Source of the DNA: Acanthaster planci | Lineage: Eukaryota; Echinodermata; Asteroidea; Valvatida; Acanthasteridae | DNA length: 11,473 bases | Reading direction: 5' to 3' | Assembly: GCF_001949145.1 (NCBI RefSeq) | Contig: NW_019091658.1 | Coordinates: 258,044-269,516, forward strand | Shown: piece by piece, positions 1-7,600 of the stretch | Layout: the number at the start of each line of letters is the position of its first letter | Numbering within the stretch: position 1 is the first letter of the stretch | Program-made: the position numbers and the translations under genes | Notes under the pieces: model-generated | What the model was told of the DNA's origin: nothing | The model's input: the letters and a program-made list of their open reading frames with translations, nothing else | Databases searched by the model: none

Positions 1-4
1 TTTG

Positions 5-70
5 TCCGAGTTCGGAGACCCCGGCCACACATATAAGCCATACGGCTCCGATTTCGGAGTCCCCGGCTTG
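5..70. repeat. CG-rich 42-bp tandem repeat, cut by window edge
   Basis: Two copies of a TCCGANTTCGGAGNCCCCGGC-like word begin at 5 and 47, giving a 42-bp period; the second copy breaks off near 70. The words are much more GC-rich than the surrounding DNA. The repeat may continue to the left of the window. It could be a small minisatellite or the end of a mobile element; nothing here decides between them. Confidence 0.45.
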
Positions 71-510
71 TAGTGGTTAATACCCCTACCAAAATCAGCA
101 GGAACAGCAGATTCTTCAAAATAACAATCCAATTGTGCTCAGAATTATATAAATAGTCAGAATTATATAAATACTTGGCACAACCTTCATTTTTAACACA
201 TCCATTATGAAATCGTCATGCCATACATACATGTAAGTCTGAGAAGGAAGTTCCTGTTTTCTGTGTTAGATGTTCTTGGCACTGCATGGAGACTCAAAGT
301 ATTCAAGGTTCATGGGTAGGCCCTACTTTCTGCTCAATTTTTCACCTGTTTCAGTGAACTAACTCAGAAATGGAAATGACAAATTGAGCCAAGCATTTCT
401 ATAATTGTGAACACAACTGGATAGTTATATAAAAAGGTTTTGGTATCCCTGACCAATTCTGGTGGGGATATTAAAGAAAAACCTGGCTTCCCGGCAGGCC
501 TACATGTATA
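71..510. other. AT-rich DNA with no gene seen
   Basis: No coding region with recognisable content is visible. The only structure is a short tandem duplication, an 18-bp unit (CAGAATTATATAAATA plus two bases) at 140-157 and 158-175, identical over the first 16 bases. The stretch ends in TA immediately before the Tigger element and is its left flank. Confidence 0.5.
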
Positions 511-512
511 TA

Positions 513-541
513 CAGTCAGCTCTCATTATAACGAGCTCGGT
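513..541 (+). repeat. Left terminal inverted repeat of the Tigger element
   Basis: The repeat starts CAGTC directly after TA at 511-512. It pairs with the right end at 3692-3714, with four mismatches over 23 bases (three transitions and one transversion). It continues into TCATAACGATAACC, giving extra copies of the TAACGA word. Confidence 0.9.
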
Positions 542-835
542 CATAACGATAACCTGGATGCAACGAGCATATTCTCCCAGTCCCGAACAATTTGTGTTCA
601 TTGCTATGGAGAAATATTTGGTCATTACATGCACGGACATTGCGAGACTCCGGCTTCAACGATGATTTGTGCCGACCGATGAGCAAAAGTATTGTTCTCA
701 ACCCATTTACAGTGACTCTTTTCCAAACCGTATTATCTGCAGCTATCAACGACAAACCTTTTGTCCCGATTCGGGCATCATACGTTTTCCCAGTCTGTCA
801 ACGCCTTATCATTGAACCTTTGTGAGAACTTCAGT

Positions 836-1168
836 GTAATGTTGTTTCATCTCGCCGATGTTTAATCAATTAAATGGATGGTGATACAGTACATTTTGAG
901 TTGTCGCTAATCCCCTCCTGCGATTTCCCAACTGTGCACCGTGAATAGACTCACAAGTGCGGCACTCACGGGCCAGGTTTCTTTTTATTCATGCAAACGG
1001 ACAATAAGGGCATGCAGAACGTAACCCTGTTTCATCTCACCAATCTTCAACCAATTGAATATGTAGATGGTGATGTAGTGCAATGTGAATAGGCCCATGA
1101 GTGCAGACATGTGGGCCAGGTTTCTTTTTTCTTTTATTCCTGCAAATGGACAATGGGGGCGCACAGAA
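836..1168 (+). repeat. Two diverged direct repeats upstream of the transposase gene
   Basis: Copy A (836-1020) and copy B (1021-1168) share several blocks in the same order: GTTTCATCTC then CAAT.TT.AA, CAATT then A.ATGGTGAT, GGGCCAGGTTTCTTTTT, and ATTC.TGCAAA.GGACAA. Copy A holds about 37 extra bases in the middle. The two copies abut, so this is a tandem duplication inside the element's 5' region. They lie between the left end and the transposase start and could be promoter or transposase-binding repeats, but no known site is recognised in them. Confidence 0.75.
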
Positions 1169-1250
1169 AAGTGGGGTTGACATTTTAAATGGTAGGTCCT
1201 AGTGTTGCTGCCAGATCACTTGCCTAATTGCTTCCTATTGTTGATTCCTG

Positions 1251-1258
1251 GCTATTAA
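1251..1258 (+). promoter_or_regulatory. Possible TATA-like box for the transposase gene
   Basis: CTATTAAAAC lies about 95 bases before the transposase ATG at 1348 and reads as a weak TATA-type element. It is a guess from position and composition only; AT-rich words like this are common in this DNA. Confidence 0.2.
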
Positions 1259-1347
1259 AACTAAATACACAAATAAATCACACTGTCTTTTGTTGTTCCG
1301 TGTCAATCTGAGCTGGGCAACAAGACAACTGTTAAGATTACTCTGCA

Positions 1348-2892
1348 ATGGCTCCTGTTATCAATAACAAGCGAAAGGGGCATGCCATTGAGACCAAGAT
1401 GCAAATCATCAGGGCTGTCGATTCTGGATGCAAGAAGGCTGATGTTGCATGCCAGTACGGGATCATTTCAAGTACACTGGCAACAATCCTCAAGAACCGA
1501 GAAACAATCACATCAAACTTTGAACCTTCAAAGTTTGAATCTTTACTAAAGAGATTTCGCACTGCCACTTTCGAGGATGTTGAGGAGGCCCTACTCCGCT
1601 GGTTTTGAGGTACCCGAACCAAGAATCTTCCCCTCAGTGGCCCACTGTTGCAAGAGAAGGCTGATCAGCTGTCCCAGATGATGGGGCACAGGGCATTCCA
1701 CGCAAGTTCTGGGTGGCTATCCCGCTTGAAGGAGTGCCACGGCATTTTGCATGAGCAGATCTGCAGGGAAAGCAACAGCGTCGATCAAGACACCATCACA
1801 GACGGGCTGAAAGAAACCCTACCCGGCATTTTGCATGGTTTTGCACCAAGAGATGTTTTCAATGCCGATGAGACTGGCCTGTTGTATCAGCTCACACCCG
1901 ATAAAAACCATTCAAGGGAGAGGAAAGCAAAGCAAGGAGCGTGTCACCATCCTGCTTTGTGCCAACATGGATGGGTCAGAGAAACTGAAACCACTCGTTA
2001 TCGGCAAGTTCAACAAACCTCGGTGCTTCAAGAACGTAGCTTACCTACAGGTTAGCTACCGGGCCAACCGGAAGTCATGGATGGTATCTGATCTTTTCAG
2101 TCAGTGGGTTCGCCGTCTTGGCAAGAAGTTCACCAGGCAGAAACGGAAAGTTCTTCTCTTCGCTGACAACCGCGCTGCCCCTCCAAAAGTGCCCCACCTG
2201 AACTCCATCACTCTTCAGTTCCTGCCACCAAACAAAACATCACAACTCCAACCTATGGACCAAGGTGTAATAATGAACATGAAGGTTCATTACCGTTGCA
2301 AGCTGCTACAGACTCTTCTGTCTGCCTACGATGCTGGGGAAACACCTCAGCCTGTCAACGTATTGGAAACCATCAACATGGTACACATAGCGTGGGGAGC
2401 CGTCAAGCAAGACTGCATTGCAAACTGCTTCCGGAAAGCAGGCGTCATTGAACAAGCACCACACCTCCTTCAAGATCAAGACCAAGCAAGATCAAGACCA
2501 AGATGGCCGCCCGGATAATATCTGGGAACATCTTGCCCAACACATCAACTGCCAGTCACATTTCAAGATTATGCATCAGCTGACATGGATCTTCAGGTGA
2601 CAGACGAGCCAAGTGAGAGAAAGATTGTTGCCGAGATAACATCAGAGAGAGCCGGTGACGATGGAAATGATGACAAGAAGGCCGAGGCAATGGAAGCAGT
2701 GGGGGCCCAGACACAGCAACTGACTGTCTAGCAGTGCATTAACATGATGACCCAGGTGCAACACTTCCTTTGCACTCGGGCCAACATGACAAATGAATCT
2801 ACAACAGCGCAGCTAACATCATGAACTACTTATCCTAGGAGCAGCATGGGGCGACCATCAAGAGAAAGATCATCGACTTTTTCAAGAAGTAA
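1348..2892 (+). pseudogene. Tigger/pogo transposase (CENP-B-like DDE), broken
   Basis: The family cuts and pastes DNA at TA sites in the nucleus. The start ATG at 1348 precedes a basic helix-turn-helix of CENP-B_N/psq type (NKRKGHAIETKMQIIRAV..., 1366-1500). A second DNA-binding HTH region follows (about 1640-1835), then the DDE_1 catalytic domain (about 1850-2440). The catalytic residues are D at 1867-1869 (NADETGL), D at 2165-2167 (LLFADN) and D at 2258-2260 (LQPMDQG). The last two are separated by 30 residues, the pogo/Tigger DD30D spacing. The acidic tail ends in KRKIIDFFKK just before the stop at 2890-2892. Breaks seen: TGA at 1606, an extra A in the run at 1903-1907, a 16-bp tandem duplication at 2472-2503 that shifts frame, a shift near 2566, TAG at 2729, a shift near 2818 and TAG at 2836. 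A few residues also look deleted after the DK(T) of the DDE domain. Usual length for the family is about 500 residues, matching the span here. Family assignment is secure; the copy cannot make an intact protein. Confidence 0.93.
2472..2503 (+). repeat. 16-bp tandem duplication inside the transposase pseudogene
   Basis: AAGATCAAGACCAAG occurs at 2472-2486 and again at 2488-2502, a 16-bp unit repeated twice. Sixteen is not a multiple of three. The recognisable protein indeed passes to the next frame right after it (to NIWEHLAQHI), so the duplication is the likely cause of that frame change. Confidence 0.8.
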
Positions 2893-2917
2893 TTGTCATC
2901 AGCATCTTAAAACAAAC

Positions 2918-2957
2918 GGCTCTTTTCAGAGCCACCACACCTTGCAAAAAGAGATAA
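2918..2957 (+). promoter_or_regulatory. Histone-type mRNA 3' processing signal (stem-loop plus downstream element)
   Basis: GGCTCTTTTCAGAGCC at 2918-2933 forms a 6-bp stem with a 4-base loop and fits the consensus of the metazoan replication-dependent histone stem-loop. It is preceded by an A/C-rich flank (AAACAAAC) and followed by ACCA. A purine-rich stretch, AAAAAGAGA at 2946-2954, lies about 12 bases beyond the stem, where the histone downstream element that pairs with U7 snRNA is expected. In histone genes, SLBP binds the stem-loop, cleavage falls about five bases after it (here near 2938), and the mRNA has no poly(A) tail. It lies 25 bases after the transposase stop, the normal distance in histone genes, yet sits well inside the transposon ends. 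No histone coding sequence is seen nearby. Confidence 0.85.
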
Positions 2958-2980
2958 AGTTAAAACTGACAGTTGCCCTC

Positions 2981-2986
2981 AATAAA
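2981..2986 (+). terminator. AATAAA poly(A) signal downstream of the stem-loop
   Basis: A canonical AATAAA lies 48 bases after the histone-type stem-loop. Many histone genes carry such a back-up signal. It could equally be the ordinary 3' end signal of the transposase transcript, or chance in AT-rich DNA. Confidence 0.4.
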
Positions 2987-3691
2987 GAACGACCCCGTCC
3001 CTTCCCTAAAAAAGACAAAAAGAAAAAGATCCAAACGTTTATTTCCCTTAGTCCCTTTATAGGCTCCATTACAATCCACTCTGCTTTTCAAAAGTAAAAT
3101 TCCACGTTCAAGGAAACACCCAAATGTGGAAGTACCAATGACATTGCGCCCTCTCTTGTCCCTTTTCATTAAATGCAAATCTAATGTGAATCGCATCCCC
3201 CCTTAAAACAGGTGCGGAAAAATGTGCCCTACAAAAAGCATCGACATAATCCGAAGCTATTATTTGCATGTTAAAAGAAAAATTCCACTAGAAAAATAAT
3301 CTCATCTACATCTCAACAAAAACCCAGACATACCGGTAATAGTGGTGCCCTCTTTTGACTGGTTTTAGCCAATTCATGACTAAAGCAAAACGTACACTTG
3401 GGATGTGTGACATACTGTACTTACCAGCGCAGACTTGAATGTTTCTTCTCACTCGGCTATTCTTTTCAGCTTCTTCTGATCCAGGTTGTCAAATATTTGA
3501 CTTTTAATGTACATTATTTATATCATTTTATTCATCAACATTAGATTAAAATATCGGTATCGGTGTACCTGTACATTATTACAGCAGACATGTATGTGGC
3601 TATAAACTTGTGCAAAATGAGTGTGAAAAATTGCGCTCCGGTTTTAACGACGCTCTGGCTATAACGACAGAATTGTGAAAGTCCGCCGGCC
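2987..3691. other. Non-coding 3' part of the Tigger element
   Basis: AT-rich sequence without a recognisable protein on either strand. It ends in the subterminal part of the right end, which holds TTTTAACGACG and TATAACGACAG, the same TAACGA word seen at the left end. Confidence 0.6.
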
Positions 3692-3714
3692 CTCGTAATA
3701 ACGGGAGCCGACTG
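3692..3714 (-). repeat. Right terminal inverted repeat of the Tigger element
   Basis: It reads CTCGTAATAACGGGAGCCGACTG on the plus strand up to 3714, followed by the TA target duplication at 3715-3716. It pairs with the left end at 513-535. Two TAACGA words lie just inside it, at about 3645 and 3662. Confidence 0.9.
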
Positions 3715-3716
3715 TA

Positions 3717-4833
3717 CAAGTTCCAAACGTAACTGTCATCGGTTGATTCCGTACTACCATATGGGCTGACATGCTCAATCTCGAAATATTGGACACAACA
3801 TTCAGATTGGGGTCTTTTAGTTTTATTTACCAGTGCAAGTCAAGTCTTCTGTCACGTATTGTTTGAAAGAGAAAAGGGGCCATTCCTCTCTTGTGTTCGA
3901 TGACCATACAAAGCTGCTGTGCTATTAAAGCTCTATAGTGTACTCGTCCCATGTTATGCATGCAGGCCTGCAGGCTGTATTGTACATGTCGGATTGGAGT
4001 GTAGATACTGCACATTACAAGCAGTTAACTGAGGGCAAAGGTCACCATGTACAGTCCACAGATACTTACAGTGGCAAAAATTGTTGCAAATTATCGCATG
4101 ATGCAGACCATGATATAACTTCACACAATTGCATCTGAACCGTGAATTTAACCAACCCTAACGTGGCACCGGAGTCTCTGTGTGGTCTTCAGAAATTCCA
4201 AGTATTTGAACTTGAATTGAAAAGACATGCAAATTATTATAAAAATAAATACTAAAAAATCAATAACAAGTCAGTGGATGATATTATGATGATGTGATTT
4301 CAGAAATATATCAGGGGGTGACTCTGTATCCACACAAAGTTTTCCAAAGATCCAACACATCTACTAGCCCTACCCAAGGTCTTGGAAAAAGAATTTCCAA
4401 AATATTTTTTTTTTGTTCAGAAGATACATTGAAAAGAATGTCAAAAATACTAAAAATAAAAACAAGTAAAAAAAAAATCGCTTGCCGACATCTTCATGAC
4501 GTCACACCCATTTTCAAATAAAACTCCTTTTGGTTTATGTCTACTAAGTTTCAACCCAGTCAGGCCAATACAATGGGTCTGGAGATAGGGGCCTGCAAAG
4601 AAATTGTCTTTAACAGCTTGTCACATGACTTTTGATGACGTCATGCTTTGAGACACATCTACGCTATAGCGTCTTTGATTGAGGCAACTTTGATAAAGAT
4701 CCAAACTTGCAAAGGGATTAAAGTGCTGCGTAAAAAAATGTGTACAAAAGAAACAGGATTTGGAGAGAAAACAGGGATGAGAAGAAAAAAAATCTTGGCC
4801 AAAAAAATACCTTGTCTGCAAATTGCGGAAAAG
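3717..4833. other. Unassigned DNA between the Tigger and hAT-like elements
   Basis: No protein, RNA or element end is recognised. The open frames are short and low in complexity. Long A and T runs occur at 4405-4475 and 4735-4806. Two perfect TGACGTCA palindromes occur at 4497-4504 and 4636-4643, in the arrangement of cAMP-response elements; no gene start is visible next to them. Confidence 0.5.
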
Positions 4834-5020
4834 CAGTGTTGTAGTAGTGTATTGGAGTACTACTACTCGAATACTGTTTTCAGAGTACTCGTGTCTTGTA
4901 CTCAAATTTCCAAGTACTTGTACTCGAATAATAGTTCTTCCACTCAGGCTGCAAAGTACTCTGAATAAAATTGTACTCGAGCATCGAGGTACTGGTACTC
5001 AATTAACGGTACTTGATTTA
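4834..5020 (+). repeat. Left end and AGTAC-rich subterminal region of the hAT-like element
   Basis: After the terminal CAGTGTTGTAG there are about ten AGTACT, GTACTCG or AAGTACTTG words in about 170 bases, many of them palindromic and in both orientations. In hAT elements such clustered subterminal words are the binding sites for the transposase. The right end mirrors this at 5868-6030. Confidence 0.7.
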
Positions 5021-5487
5021 AGAATCTGTTAAATCCCATAATAGCCATTGAAAGACAGCAGCACAAGAAAATTGATCCTTGCATACTGATATTCAGTGCG
5101 ACAAACACTAGGCCTACACATTCACTGTCTCAACCAATTACGAACACAAAACGCCAATGTATTTCTAGTCTTGGTTCCAAGATATTCCTGTTTATTCTGC
5201 AATATGAACCATCACCACTGCACACTGCAATAACGGATCGCAGCACCGCAAAAGGCATCTTGGATTCAAGACTAGTAACACTCAATCTAGATGTAGCTTG
5301 TCTGGTTCCCGCTCCTGACATAGAATCTAGAATATAGAAAAACACGGGCATAGGAATGTAAGTCTAGGAAGCAGACGTCACCCATCCACATTTACGCGTA
5401 CGTGTTGTGCTTGCATAATTCCTCATGAGTTGAAGTCATACTGCCTACTGATACATGCAGTGTTGTACTGTACATTACCCCATTGTA

Positions 5488-5559
5488 ATGTATATTGTTT
5501 CAGAATGTTATTTACATGTTTTGATGTATATTGTTTCAGAATGTTATTTACATGTTTTG
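5488..5559 (+). repeat. Exact 36-bp tandem duplication
   Basis: A 36-bp unit starting ATGTATATTGTTTCAGAATG occupies 5488-5523 and is repeated without change at 5524-5559. Identity of the copies in otherwise diverged DNA suggests a recent local duplication inside the hAT-like element. Just downstream, TCATCAACGGCAT occurs twice (about 5603 and 5626). Confidence 0.9.
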
Positions 5560-5867
5560 GGTTGGCATGACAGTCACAAAGACTTTAGCTGATAACTTTT
5601 CATCAACGGCATCAAATGGGCCATTCATCAACGGCATTTGCTTATTCTTGATGCTTTTACATTTTACCTCTGTCTCTGAATAAATATTTTTGCTGTTGGT
5701 GCATCAGAACTGATGACCTTTCTCTTGCCATACAAATGTTGCACATACTGATTTCGGAATGCTATGGCAGATTTTAATAGAAACAATCTGTTACAAAAAA
5801 AGTTTGTAGATCCATTGTTTATATTCATTTAAACATTTTGACACAGATTTGACTGTTTTGTTCTCTT

Positions 5868-6030
5868 ACTTGTACTCGTAATTAGAAATACTCGTACTCA
5901 AAGGTACAAGTACTTGTACTTGAAAATCAGCTCTTAAACTTGGTTGGCAAAGTACTTGGATTTGAGGTACTCGGGAATTTAAGTACTCGGCGGTACTCTG
6001 TATTTGAAAAAGTACTCTGCTACAACACTA
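5868..6030 (-). repeat. Right end and AGTAC-rich subterminal region of the hAT-like element
   Basis: It contains GGTACAAGTACTTGTACTTG and several GTACTCG, AAGTACTTG and AGTACTCTG words, and ends CTACAACACTA at 6030. It is inverted relative to the region at 4834-5020: the outer 10 bases pair exactly, the rest shares the word type rather than base-for-base identity. Confidence 0.7.
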
Positions 6031-6172
6031 TGAAAAAGCCAATCAGAACTAAAAAGACTTTGCCACAGTGTTTGTAGAACAGCCAAAAACCATTTCCCCA
6101 GATAGTTTGGAACTGAATTTTTTATACTCCCCTTTTTCTGGTTCATGCATTGGAGTTTAAATAAACCTTGCA

Positions 6173-6328
6173 AGTCTACGGCACTCTACCTACCCAAACA
6201 GTCACTACATATGCAAATTTCCCATGCACCTATAGTTATTCACTGAAAAGACTCGATCATCTGTAGTGCCCCCAACCTCCAACCATGCTCTTTGGTACCG
6301 CCGCCATGTTCATCCTTCTTTTCTCAGT
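6173..6328 (+). repeat. Left inverted terminal repeat of the DIRS element
   Basis: It matches the reverse complement of about 9355-9510 through blocks such as CACCTATAGTTATTC, CTGAAAAGACT.GATCATCT and TAGTGCCCCC, and further in GTGTTCATCCTT-like sequence. Similarity fades near 6328, where RT-like coding starts almost at once. The outer 45 bases (6173-6217) are also exactly complementary to 9210-9254. Confidence 0.9.
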
Positions 6329-6332
6329 TCCT

Positions 6333-7050
6333 CACAAATTAAGCAAACGCCTGGCCCTGGAAGACGAACTGAAATCCCTGCTTCAGAGGCAGGCTGTCTG
6401 TCATGTCCCACCCGCCCAAGTGAGAAACGGTTTCCTGTCTACCTTCTTTCTCACGTGCAAGAAGGAGACCGGCAACTGGCAATCTATCATCACTCTCAAG
6501 CCACTCAACATATTCACCCATCCCAAGAACTTTTGGATGGAAACCATATTAACAGTCATAAGCTCCCTTCCAATTCTGTCTTGGGCATCAGCGCTCGACC
6601 TCTGAGACACTTACCTACACATCCCTATTCACAAAGTGGACCACAAGTTTCTTCAATTCATGTACAAGGGAAATGTCTACGAGTTTGGAACCCTGCCATT
6701 TGACATCTCCCAAAGTTTTCACTGGGGTAGCAAAGTCTGTGGCCACCCATCTACACCAGCTAGACATGATGATTTTTCAGTACCTGGACAATTTGCTGAT
6801 CGTAGGCAGCACCTTAGAGGAGGCTGTGATGTCAACCCGCCTAACTTACAACCTTTCTACCCGCCTCAGCTTCATCATCAGTTAAGAGAAGTCAAGGCTG
6901 ACTCCATCTCAACTTGATACTCAACCTTCGCAGGAGAATTACCACCCCAACGGCCGAGCGCATAGACAACCTACAGGAATGCATCTCTCTTCCACTCAAG
7001 TACCACCTGCCATTGTTAGGATCCATCCCCTCAGGCTGATGGCAAGCATG
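6333..7050 (+). pseudogene. DIRS reverse transcriptase, broken
   Basis: The enzyme copies the element RNA into DNA. The match to the DIRS/Ngaro group rests on these motifs in order: VPPAQVRNGFLSTFFL (about 6404), then WASALDL.DTYLHIPIH (motif A, catalytic D at 6597-6599), KFLQFMYKGNVYEFGTLPF (about 6645), FQYLDNLLIVG (active-site box, 6775-6807), and RITTPTAERIDNLQ (6932-6973). The active-site YLDD is YLDN here: the codon at 6790-6792 is AAT, a lost catalytic residue. Breaks: TGA at 6603, a frame change near 6708, TAA at 6883, a change plus apparent small deletion near 6914 and TGA at 7037. There is no gag or N-terminal pol segment upstream; reading enters directly from the terminal repeat. 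Confidence 0.9.
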
Positions 7051-7600
7051 GTCAAGCAAGTACCCTAGTGCAGACTCCAAATGAGACCGCTGCAACTTCA
7101 TCTACTTTCCCAATACTGGCCCAAAAAGGACCTATTCGGCCATCCAGTCCCCGTAACAGAGGACATCTGCCATCACCTTTTATGGTGGTTAGAGGAAGAT
7201 CACCTGATGGGCCGGCCTGCCTTTCCTTTCCCAAAACCTCCTGTAGAGATGACGACCGATGCGTCAGCTTGCAGTTGGGGGCCTCCCTTCCTTCTCGTCA
7301 GATACCTGCTTCCAAGAAAACCATATCAATGTCATGGAATTTCAAGCAATCCTCAATGCCCTGCAACCCTTCATACCCTACTTCAAAGCGGAGGACGTCT
7401 TGGCGCATTTGACAATTCAACAGCGGTGGCTTATATCAATCATCAAGATGGCACACAATCCCCCACATCATGCGTCCTTGCATGGGAGATTCTCCGGTGG
7501 GCAAAGTAAACAACCTGCAGGCATTCCACATTGCAGGGCCAGACAACACTGTGGCTAACACACTCTCTCGCAGCAAAATCTGCCCAACGAGTGGACTCCT
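7051..7600 (+). pseudogene. DIRS RNase H domain, broken
   Basis: This domain removes RNA from the RNA:DNA hybrid during reverse transcription and follows RT directly, as in DIRS pol. The connecting part MRPLQLHLLSQYWPK (from 7081) and HHLLWWLEEDHLMGRP lead into the catalytic motifs. First D is in MTTDAS (7258-7260), the E in HINVMEF (7337-7339), and the next D in DNSTAVAYINHQ (7411-7413). The last motif reads DNTVANTLSRS, where the usual A-D is A-N (codon 7557-7559). TAG at 7066 and frame changes near 7275, 7395 and 7508 break the frame. Confidence 0.85.

Larger units (their letters stand above)
513..3714 (+). mobile_element. Tigger/pogo-type DNA transposon (Tc1/mariner superfamily), full length, decayed
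   Basis: The left end begins CAGTCAGCTCTCATTATAAC at 513. The reverse complement of the right end begins CAGTCGGCTCCCGTTATTAC at 3714. The first 23 bases agree at 19 positions. TA flanks both ends (511-512 and 3715-3716), the target duplication of Tc1/mariner/pogo elements. Further TAACGA words lie just inside both ends, as is usual for subterminal sites of this family. In order inside: left end, two direct repeats (836-1168), transposase pseudogene (1348-2892), a histone-type mRNA 3' end (2918-2957), a poly(A) signal (2981) and about 700 bases of AT-rich 3' sequence. At 3.2 kb it is somewhat longer than a typical Tigger because of its long flanks around the gene. The copy is old: the transposase carries several stops and frame changes. 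Confidence 0.93.
4834..6030. mobile_element. Non-autonomous hAT-like DNA transposon
   Basis: The left end reads CAGTGTTGTAGTAGTG at 4834. The reverse complement of the right end reads TAGTGTTGTAGCAGAG from 6030. CAGTGTTG-type ends are typical of hAT elements. The 8 bases outside the ends are CGGAAAAG (4826-4833) and TGAAAAAG (6031-6038), agreeing at 6 of 8 positions, both differences being transitions. This fits an old 8-bp hAT target duplication. No transposase (BED finger or hAT dimerisation domain) is visible in about 1.2 kb, so mobility would have depended on enzyme from a related element. The subterminal parts are crowded with AGTAC words; the middle is AT-rich and holds a 36-bp tandem duplication. 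Confidence 0.75.

Noticed and set aside
1338-1622. Minus-strand open frame over the transposase start.
   Set aside because: It is antisense to the helix-turn-helix region, whose plus-strand reading has clear family motifs.
2893-2957. A histone gene whose 3' end is seen here.
   Set aside because: No histone coding sequence precedes the stem-loop; what precedes it is the transposase tail ending DFFKK-stop. The terminal inverted repeats of the Tigger element enclose it.
2846-3097. Open frame overlapping the transposase end and the histone-type signal.
   Set aside because: It is an out-of-frame shadow of the transposase C terminus continuing into low-complexity, Lys-rich sequence, with no recognisable protein.
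4648-5032. Plus-strand open frames running across the left end of the hAT-like element.
   Set aside because: They cross the element border into AGTAC repeats and read as Tyr/Ser/Val-rich low-complexity sequence, with no transposase motif.
6266-6703. Plus-strand frame of 145 codons overlapping the RT.
   Set aside because: It is the wrong frame; the RT motifs (VPPAQ, ALDL, YLHIPIH) lie in the overlapping frame that starts at 6285 and continues after the TGA at 6603.
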